This document shows, one piece after another, positions 56,918-64,000 of a DNA stretch of 64,000 nt; within the stretch, counting starts at the first letter, position 1; each line of letters opens with the position of its first letter. The DNA comes from Corallium rubrum (Eukaryota > Cnidaria > Anthozoa > Scleralcyonacea > Coralliidae). The notes under the pieces are model-generated. The model worked only from the letters and a program-made list of their open reading frames with translations. It did no database searches and had not been told where the DNA came from. The stretch lies in assembly GCA_964035015.1 (NCBI GenBank), contig OZ035997.1:10577473-10641472 (forward strand). Direction: 5' to 3'. A program made the translations under genes and the position numbers.

Positions 56918-57180
56918 AGTCGTTTCCAACAGACTAAGCGGTTTGGCGTTTGGAAATTAACTTCTTTATTTCAGGAGTGATCCACGGTTTGTCACTGGAA
57001 TCTATCGTTACCCGTCTAAGGGGAAGATGCTTCTCTATGATGTCATTCACGGTATAGAAGAAAAGAACTTGAACTGTTCGCGACAAGATTGCATACAGAA
57101 AAGTGGGGAATTCGACGATTAGAAAGTCGAATATCTCTAATTAGACGAGTAGATCTTGAGCAGAGGGATTGGTGTGACTT
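56918..57180 (-). pseudogene. LINE A 5' continuation
   Basis: On the minus strand: STRLIRDIRLSN, then HLPLRRVTIDSSDKPWITPE, KKLISKRQTA and GNDL, the linker between endonuclease and RT. It continues into 52407 after removal of the inserted element. Confidence 0.7.
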
Positions 57181-57239
57181 GAGTGGTCGAAAGACAATAT
57201 AGAACTGTGATAAAAAGCCAATATAAAATACAAAACCCG

Positions 57240-58620
57240 ACACTCCCTCAGCTCCTTTTGAGAAACTTGGCGTGGACCTATAATAGGACCATTCAACCCT
57301 TCTACGAGAGGAAACAGATTCGCTCTAGTGGTTCACTGCCGCTTTTCGGTGTTCACTCAAGCCGAACCACTGCCCAACAAAGATGAAAGAAGCAGAGACC
57401 GTCGTCAAGGCACTCGAACGCTTGTGGTTATTTTTTGGGCGGAGAACTCGCACAATGTCAGTAAGCACATGTCAAGGTCTATCCGATAGAAGCAAGCATC
57501 CCGTTCATGCGTTGCTTAACCAGTATCACATCCACCGCTCTAAGACTGCAGCCTACCACCCTCAAGCCAGTGGCGCGACCGACAGAGCGAACCAGACGCT
57601 GAAAGCCAAACTTCAAGCAACACGAATCGAGCATGGAACGGAATGGGATGATCGTCTGCCATCTGACATATTTCACAGGAATAATACTGTTCACAACACC
57701 ACGAAAGTAACACCGTTCAAACTTCAAAGCTGCATTTGGCGACGACGCTCAAAACCCATTTGACCCAGTTGATTCCACACAGAATGATGCTAACCCTCAC
57801 CAACATACGTTGAACAATCGCGAGCTGCAAGCGACAATTCGAGAGCGAATTATTAAAGAGAAGACAAAACGTCATGGAAAACTCACCAGAGGTCCACCGT
57901 ACAGAGTCGGCCAGTATGTGCACGCCCGAAAACACCCGCGTGAGAAAGGCTACACACTGGTCCCTGGGAGATCATCTAAGTTCGTGGGGGAGGATCAAGC
58001 TACAAACTGAGACATGTGAAGCATCACCGTTGGGTCTCTCGACGGCCGAACATCTCAAAGATGCCTTCAATCGACCACCGCGTCTAAGAATTCCCAGGCC
58101 AAGCGCTCGTAAAGAACGACGAATTACCTGCCGAACACCAATGACAACCCAACGATGTCAGAGCGCAGCACAATATATAGATACGGATTCTGACGGTGAA
58201 CTACCCTCCTGAACTATCACGACACCCACTAGCACGAGCGACGACCGCACGATGGCGTTGCGAACACTTCTTGATCGTGACGTGGAGGGCCCCTCGACTG
58301 GTTCGGCGAAGCTAGAGACAACCGACACAGTTGAACCTACCAGTAGGAATGTAAGCGACGATGCTGGAACGGAGTGGGACCATCCTGAACCCCAACGCTA
58401 TGAAATACGAGTCTACTACCAATGGAACATCCCACATCGATGACCTCGACGAAAGCGAGAACATACAAAACACTACCAGGCCATCGCGATCAACTCGGAG
58501 TAGACATGCAACCACCAAGACGATTTGGAGAATGGCTCACTGGGGACAGCGCAGATGCAGCAATTGATGCCACCTACGGACAACGCTTCATCAGACGACG
58601 AACATTTAAATTTTTAAACT
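57240..58620 (+). pseudogene. Ty3/Gypsy-type retrotransposon integrase region, decayed
   Basis: Plus-strand frames show the integrase core tail HRSKTAAYHPQASGATDRAN and the C-terminal domain PYRVGQYVHARKHPREKGYT. The catalytic core start near 57255 contains a stop, and at least three frameshifts follow. The segment after 58010 resembles the extended tail of pol. No LTR or primer-binding site was recognised. Confidence 0.65.
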
Positions 58621-58979
58621 AGGCGGTAGGGACAATAGCTTAATTAGCCGTGTGACACGCGGTCGAGAGGAACTGGGGAAACTGGCTTGCGACGGGGTCA
58701 CACAGCGGATCTAATTAATAGTTGCTTCCTACTGGAATTCCGGTTATTGACCAACATAATGCCCCCACCCCTGTAGAAATCCCAGTTAGTTTGGAAGGCA
58801 ATTCCATGACATAGCTTTAATATATCATCCAAAAGATTGAATGAGATTTTAATGGAAAGAGTCAAATTATGATATAATCCAAGCTACAGAAAATAAAAGA
58901 GGGCCTGATAAAATATTTGGTTTCCATTTCTAGCAACATTTAGATTATATAACAATATATAAAATATTCTTGTAAAAAG

Positions 58980-61180
58980 ATTATCTCATAATAATAAAAT
59001 AAATAATAATAATAATAGACTTTATTTAAAGAAGGTAAAAAAAACCAGTTTAGCAAAGCTAATCTTACACTGGGCCTTCTAACCTAAAGGAAATAAATAA
59101 ATTACAAGAAAAAAAACAAAAAAAAAAAACAAACAAAAAAAAACAAGAAATTAAAAAAAAAAATAAATTATTACACAAAAAAAAAAAAAAAAATTAAAAA
59201 GTATCTAAAATATTTAAAGAGTATCTAAAAAGTACCGATAAGCCCTAGTTTTAAAAGAATTAAGAGAAGATGACTGTTTGATTTCGAGTGGTAAGCTATT
59301 GTATATAATAGCACCACTATAAGGTAAAGTTTTTCTACTGATATCTAATTTGACTGGAGGTGTCCAAAGATCGTTATTTGCTGAACTCCTTGTAACACGG
59401 TTAGTCACGGATGACTTTAGCATAAACATGTCACTAATGTACTTAGGTACCATGTTATTTAAAGCTTTGTACACCATAATCGACTTTCGTAACATGGTTC
59501 TTTGTTGAACAGGGAGCACTCCAGCAGTTTTGAAAAGTGGTCTAGATGTGGTTAATTTAGGTTTATCATAAATAACTCTCAGAGCCAGTTTCTGCAACTT
59601 GTGAATTCGTGTAATATGACTTGACTGGCCCCATACTGTGCAACAATAATCAATGTGGGGTTGTAAAAAACACTTGTAGTAAGTTAATCTGGAGTCAGTA
59701 GGTAGGTACGCTTTGATTCGTTTTAATAAATATATTCCTTTGATTAAAGACTTGGCCAACTTATCAATCTGATGTTTCCATAATAAGTGTTTATCTATTA
59801 CAACTCCAAGTAATTTTTCACTGTCAGTGTTTTTCAGGTTGTCTCCATTGAACTCCACTTGTAAATTTGAATTTAATCTCGTTGCTCGCTGATAGGTTGT
59901 TATAAGCATTGCCTTTGTTTTCTCCTGATTTACAGCCATATTGTTGTCAGTGCACCAGATATGTACATTACTCATATCATCAGTTAATTTAACATTAAGT
60001 TCCGCAATTGATTTTGCACTGGTATGAATAGTGGAATCATCAGCATACATATCAGTTTCCGAATTAATACATAATGGTAGATCATTAATAAAAGTTATAA
60101 AGAATAAAGGGCCCAAGATGCTTCCTTGGGGGACACCGTGTAAGCTAGATCTTTTGGAAGATAAAGTTCCTTTTAGCTGTACACATTGGTCCCTACCCTG
60201 TAGATATGATTTAAACCAAGATAATACTAAATTATCACATTTGTAAATGGCAAGTTTTTGTAATAATAAATCAGTGTTCACCATATCAAAAGCTTTACGG
60301 AGATCAATAAATATGACTCCATTCAAAAGGCCTTTCTCCATGTTGGATGCCCACATATTTACAAGCTTTGATAATGCTGTTTCACATGAGTGGTTTTTCC
60401 TAAAGCCCGACTGAGAAACATGCAATAAATTATACTTAACAAGAAAATGATAAAAATGATTGTGAACATGACGCTCAAGTATCTTGCTAACTGCACAGAG
60501 AATAGCTATGGGCCTGTAGTTATTAACATCAGAGTGATCGCCAGATTTGTATACTGGAATAATTTTTGACGTTTTCCATCTAATTGGAAATACTCCACTT
60601 GTTAGGCTTTTGTTGAATATTTTGGTCAAGGACGGAGCAATGACTTCAGCTGACAACTTTAAAATTTTATGACTCAAACCATCAAGGCCAGTTGCTTTAC
60701 GGATGTCCATGTTTAGTAGAGAGTCACATACTTCATTGTCGGTTATTAATGGCACAGTAAAATGTGCATCATCTGTAATACTTGAATTGACCATTTCTTC
60801 TAACGTATCAAAGTTGTATGAAGACCGCTGGTTTGGAATGTATCTGTCGACTATAGTTGAAAAAAAATCATTGAAATACTCACACATGCCTTTGGAGTCT
60901 GAAATAAAATTTGAGCCGTTCTGTAAATTGGAAGGGGTTGACTTGGCATAGGTTGGAGCCAAGTCTTTTAAGTAACCCCATAGCTTCCTTGAGTCACCTT
61001 TGTGCTTTTCAATACAAGTTTTGTAGTAAGTTGTTTTGGCATTCCTTATTAGTGAAACACAACGATTCCTTGCAATCTTGTAATTTACCATATCATTGAC
61101 TGACTTGAATTGATCCCTTTGAAATATACACTGAAGAATCTCATCAGTCATCCAATCAGGCTGTTGTTGTCTTTTAACTG
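58980..61180 (-). mobile_element. LINE D, 5'-truncated, with (ATT)n 3' tail
   Basis: The 3' end lies at 58990-59030 (AATAATAATAATAATAG then TTTATTTAAAGAAGG), followed by an A-rich 3' UTR. The 5' part stops at a MITE at 61180, before any endonuclease. Confidence 0.75.
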
Positions 61181-61205
61181 AACACTTAAAATGATAGAGT
61201 AACAC
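59214..61205 (-). CDS. LINE D reverse transcriptase, uninterrupted frame
   Basis: A 663-codon frame with every RT block: KATGLDGLSHKILKLSAEVI (motif 1), SDVNNYRPIAILCAVSKILE (motif 2), SQSGFRKNHSCETALSKLV, GVIFIDLRKAFDMVNTDLLL (motif A Asp), HGVPQGSILGPLFFITFIND (motif B), DMYADDSTIHTS (motif C, YADD) and KLLGVVIDKHLLWKHQIDKL. The C-terminus GAIIYNSLPLEIKQSSSLNS is typical of L2/Rex/Jockey-like LINEs. The endonuclease is missing, and the first residues (MLLYHFK) come from the adjoining MITE end at 61180-61205. RT catalytic residues are intact, so this is a young copy, but truncation should prevent autonomous retrotransposition. Confidence 0.85.
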   Translation of the reverse strand: MLLYHFKCSVKRQQQPDWMTDEILQCIFQRDQFKSVNDMVNYKIARNRCVSLIRNAKTTYYKTCIEKHKGDSRKLWGYLKDLAPTYAKSTPSNLQNGSNFISDSKGMCEYFNDFFSTIVDRYIPNQRSSYNFDTLEEMVNSSITDDAHFTVPLITDNEVCDSLLNMDIRKATGLDGLSHKILKLSAEVIAPSLTKIFNKSLTSGVFPIRWKTSKIIPVYKSGDHSDVNNYRPIAILCAVSKILERHVHNHFYHFLVKYNLLHVSQSGFRKNHSCETALSKLVNMWASNMEKGLLNGVIFIDLRKAFDMVNTDLLLQKLAIYKCDNLVLSWFKSYLQGRDQCVQLKGTLSSKRSSLHGVPQGSILGPLFFITFINDLPLCINSETDMYADDSTIHTSAKSIAELNVKLTDDMSNVHIWCTDNNMAVNQEKTKAMLITTYQRATRLNSNLQVEFNGDNLKNTDSEKLLGVVIDKHLLWKHQIDKLAKSLIKGIYLLKRIKAYLPTDSRLTYYKCFLQPHIDYCCTVWGQSSHITRIHKLQKLALRVIYDKPKLTTSRPLFKTAGVLPVQQRTMLRKSIMVYKALNNMVPKYISDMFMLKSSVTNRVTRSSANNDLWTPPVKLDISRKTLPYSGAIIYNSLPLEIKQSSSLNSFKTRAYRYFLDTL

Positions 61206-61612
61206 ATTTTGCAGTTTTTGGTTTCCTTGCTTCGTCTTTGAGATATTTCAGTTTGTTTGATATGCAAATTTAACTTATATATATAAGATAACTTTACGTC
61301 ACTCTTTGCATAATGACTTATCGCAAAACATTATATATCTTTGTTATTGTCAAACAAAACACTTAAAATTTACAGACTCTGTTGTACGAGAAACACTCGC
61401 ACATGGTTCCTAATTCGCTTTTGTGCTTTTGTTCGAATAATAACAAACTGTGATATTGAACACTTTGCGATAAGTCATTATGCAAAGTGTGACCGGTAAA
61501 GTTATCTTATATTAGACAAATTATTTACATACCAAACAAACTGAAATATCTTAACGACGAAGCAAGGAAACGAAAATCTGTAAAAGATATTACTCTATCA
61601 TTTTAAGAGTTC
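61180..61612. mobile_element. TIR MITE, about 433 bp
   Basis: GAACACTTAAAATGATAGAG and its inverted partner ending AAGAGTTC bound it. Inner arms pair CAAGGAAAC/GTTTCCTTG, ATATTTCAGTTTG and AGTCATTATGCAAAG. It abuts the 5' truncation point of LINE D. Confidence 0.75.
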
Positions 61613-62146
61613 TTTAATTCAAGTAAGGCAGACTTAATTTTCGTTTCACATAGGCAGTTTAAAGCAATATAGTAACCATTGTAACATCAGTCACAATATG
61701 ATTTCTCTCCTGGACCTCCAGAAAGGATTATACTAGTGACAATGAGTTAATTAAATTACCACCAAGTTTGGTGTATTGTAAAATATTGTGAAATAAGAAT
61801 TTATCATTTGTCTCATGTTTGAAGACAAAATGATAAAAAAACATACATGTGTGATCATAGTCTTTGTCCATTCTGTGTAACAGCAGTAATTACAGTTACT
61901 TAAACATCATCTACAGTATGATAGACACGTGTAAACTACAGTATCTAGTATAATCCCTTGCTGTTTATAAGGAAAACTAAACTTACTAAAGGGAATTCAC
62001 ATAAAAAATGTGACAGCTAATGAGACATGAGATCATTTATCGCAAAAAAATTCTAAAATGTAATTTCAGTCACATGAAATTGCCTTGAGCAATATTCAGT
62101 TGATAGTTGTATAATATATAGTCTCTATTTTGTTCTTGTCATATAT
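61613..62146. other. Gene-free stretch
   Basis: AT-rich DNA with no recognised exon or repeat. Confidence 0.4.
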
Positions 62147-62153
62147 CTTATCT

Positions 62154-62462
62154 CATAGTCAATCGAGATATATGGTCTGGAAACTCAGCTAAAGTCTTTG
62201 GTCTATCTTTTTGTTCGCCTTTATGCATTTTTGTGCACGGTGTACGGTCACTGAACACATTGTATTTTAGTATAATGAACGAATTGTCCATGCAATAGCA
62301 ACGTTTCAGTTCAATCACTCAACCGTGCTATTTAAATATTAATACAGTAAACCTAAAACAAAGGATGTGCACCGTGTAAGGTACGGTTCAACATAAAATC
62401 ACAGCTCATTATAGGCGCTTTGAAGTTTGCCGAGTTTCCAGACCATATCTCAATTGACTATG
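62154..62462. mobile_element. TIR MITE, copy 2 (309 bp, 7-bp TSD)
   Basis: Starts CATAGTCAATCGAGATATAT and ends in the inverted copy, flanked by CTTATCT at 62147-62153 and 62463-62469. It matches copy 1 at 5024-5324 except for short indels. Confidence 0.85.
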
Positions 62463-62465
62463 CTT

Positions 62466-62701
62466 ATCTCAGAACCCGGGTGTAGAATCTCAACATGTGT
62501 GGAGTCATTATATTTACACGCATGTAAAAAGCGAGATAGGGAGAATATTTGTTGGTTACCAACAAATATTCTCCCTATCTCGTCGAGATAGGGAGAATAT
62601 TTGTTGATAACCAACAAATATTCTCCCTATCTCGCTTTTTACATGCGTGTAAATATAATGACTCCACACATGTTGAGATTCTACACCCGGGTTCTGAGAT
62701 A
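62466..62701. repeat. Large compound palindrome, 236 bp
   Basis: The outer arms (ATCTCAGAACCCGGGTGTAG and complement) are near perfect. The centre contains two successive palindromes of GAGATAGGGAGAATATTTGT paired with its complement around GGTTACC and GATAACC. The whole can fold as one long hairpin or two smaller ones. The arms are almost identical, so it is recent. Confidence 0.9.
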
Positions 62702-62933
62702 AAACGACTCGAGTGAATCATGCCATGTTAATGCATGCATGGTAGGGACTGCACGGTGAAGATTGTGGGGCACTGGAAACAATATACTATAGTTCTTTTT
62801 TTGGTCTGCCATCATACTGAAAATATATTGACACAATGCAACTTGTAGCCCAACAAGTACTTATGACACACATATGGATTGGCTAGTTCCCAGGTGTATA
62901 TTAAATATCAAAAACAACCTTGGTCTGCCATCT

Positions 62934-63008
62934 GAGTTCCAGTGGTCTAATGGTGAGAGTGTCCAGCTGGTGTTTGGGGGTTGTGGGTTCAAGTTCCATC
63001 TGGGGCTC
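62934..63008 (+). tRNA. tRNA-like sequence (GGT anticodon position), likely pseudo or SINE
   Basis: The acceptor arm pairs GAGTTCC with GGGGCTC through two G-U pairs, the A box region is TGGTCTAATGGTGAGAG, the T arm GTGGGTTCAAGTTCCATC resembles a B box with an extra base, and a loop CTGGTGT would place GGT (Thr) at the anticodon. The G-U pairs and irregular T arm argue for a pseudogene or a SINE head. Confidence 0.35.
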
Positions 63009-63560
63009 AGAGTTTTTCTCTGTGTTTAGCTTGCGACAGCTTGTACAGCAAAAACATACAAAAAAACTTTACCAACTCAAGCTCAAATCACTAATAATAA
63101 TTAATATAATAATTATATAGACTATAGTTCTTGACAAAAAGATATTCAGATCGACAAAAAGACTCGAGAAAAGGGCCTTTGGGATACATACATGTACAAT
63201 ATCCTAGCTTTGAAAAGAATAGAAACAAATCAAAAAGTATAAAGCACATGCAACAACATCTTGAGCAGAAGGAAGCCCATCAAACCAAAACTCAAAAGGA
63301 GGAAAAAGCAATAGTGAGAAAAACCAATGAACAAAAAAGCTGAAAGGTTTAAAGCTTACGATAAAAATATAGAGTATTAAATCACAAACTTTAGTTGCAA
63401 TAATTTTTTTAGTTTTCTTGTTTACATCCTGTCACTGTTAATTTTGTATATACTGTATATTAATTGCTGATGTTTTTGTTCACCCATTGCTTTTTATATG
63501 GTCGTATAAGCACTAATGTTAAAATAAACTTCAAATAAACGACAAAATTTTTAATGGTAT
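63009..63560. other. Gene-free stretch
   Basis: AT-rich. A Lys/Gln-rich frame at 63131-63343 has no recognised domain. Confidence 0.4.
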
Positions 63561-63564
63561 ACAT

Positions 63565-63592
63565 GTTTCGGCAAAGCTTATGCCATCTTCAG
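63565..63592 (-). ncRNA. Hammerhead ribozyme core in Penelope-like pLTR
   Basis: On the minus strand: CUGAAGA (63586-63592 complement), stem II GGCA-UAAGCUU-UGCC, then GAAA and the self-complementary ACAUGU as stem III with cleavage position A (GUA). Stem I starts GUA/UAC and is weak. A palindromic stem III suggests activity as a dimer, as reported for Penelope-like elements. The GIY-YIG frame ends 250 bp upstream on the same strand. Confidence 0.62.
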
Positions 63593-63838
63593 TACGAGTA
63601 ATTATAGAATATTTACAAGTGATATTTATATGCTAACTAACTAACTAAAGGCTAATTAAAAATACAGAGGTATGACTCATCTAATGGATTTGTTAGGTGT
63701 TACGCCACGTATAGAGATGTTAATTACAGAGTTGATAAATCCAGACAATATTCACAAACAAGGTATATAGAGATGCTAATTACAGTGTGACAAACAATCT
63801 TACAAAAAAAAATAAAATAAAAAAATAGACTATGTGAA

Positions 63839-64000
63839 TTATAAACTAAAAATCGTGTTCAAATGATGGACTTGAATATTAAGTTCAGGTTTGAGTTTCT
63901 TAATGTGTAGAGCTTCTTTAAGTTTAAGAGATATAATAGAGTTAGCAGAGTCTAAGATTTTAAAGCAAGAGAAGTTATACTGATTTTTGCAAGAAGATGA
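63839..64000 (-). CDS. Penelope-like element GIY-YIG endonuclease, C-terminus (partial)
   Basis: On the minus strand the last 53 codons are open to the window edge: FKILDSANSIISLKLKEALH then IKKLKPELNIQVHHLNTIFS and stop at 63839. The pattern IL-x(n)-LKIKEALHI-x-KPxLN is the tail of GIY-YIG nucleases fused to the RT of EN+ Penelope-like elements. No stop or frameshift interrupts it. The RT would lie beyond 64000. It is a different lineage from the remnant at 20.9 kb (LLRKSLLISK). Confidence 0.75.
   Translation of the reverse strand, partial: SSSCKNQYNFSCFKILDSANSIISLKLKEALHIKKLKPELNIQVHHLNTIFSL

Overview
The window is metazoan nuclear DNA, AT-rich, with split genes (phase-1 introns, consensus GT/AG) and a very dense load of transposable elements. 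The mix points to a marine invertebrate, most likely an anthozoan cnidarian (coral or anemone): two cGAS-like receptor genes without the vertebrate zinc ribbon, a BIN3 BAR-domain gene, a RecQ-like helicase fragment of a kind common in coral genomes, CR1/L2-type LINEs, EN+ Penelope-like elements and PIF/Harbinger, hAT and THAP-bearing TTAA elements. The taxon is inference; no rRNA or mitochondrial marker is present.

Layout. 0-3 kb: cGAS-like gene 1 (+), exons 552-760 and 1746-2644. 3-8.2 kb: repeats, including (TA)n tracts alternating with two long hairpins; the left arm of each hairpin holds a complete minimal hammerhead ribozyme on the minus strand. 8.2-9.4 kb: single-exon BIN3-like gene (+) downstream of three palindromic CRE sites. 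10.8-22.8 kb: a chain of TIR elements with readable target duplications (a TTAA foldback element with a THAP exon in each arm, a 1.2 kb hAT, PIF/Harbinger and Tc1/mariner/pogo types), a 1 kb minisatellite and a decayed Penelope-like 3' end with a hammerhead core. 22.8-23.8 kb: cGAS-like gene 2 (-).

27.4-41.2 kb: one 13.8 kb element with 8-bp target duplications, nearly identical ~340 bp terminal inverted repeats, and two opposed arrays of a 199-bp satellite unit (about 44 units on the left, 11 on the right) around a 2 kb non-coding core. 41.5-47.8 kb: a second TIR element (8-bp duplication) interrupted by LINE B, itself interrupted by three 279-bp tandem copies of a tRNA-like SINE. 47.9-48.5 kb: 5' part of a RecQ-like helicase. 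50.7-57.2 kb: LINE A split by a TIR element, which is split by LINE C. 57.2-58.6 kb: decayed Ty3/Gypsy-type integrase region. 59-61.2 kb: LINE D with an uninterrupted 663-codon RT frame. 62-64 kb: a MITE, a large palindrome, a tRNA-like sequence, and the 3' end of a second Penelope-like element (GIY-YIG C-terminus plus hammerhead core).

The likely host genes are the two cGAS-like genes (innate nucleic-acid sensing), the BIN3-like gene and possibly the helicase fragment; nearly everything else is mobile or satellite DNA. The most unusual items are the satellite-bearing giant element and the hammerhead-carrying hairpins in the (TA)n tracts.
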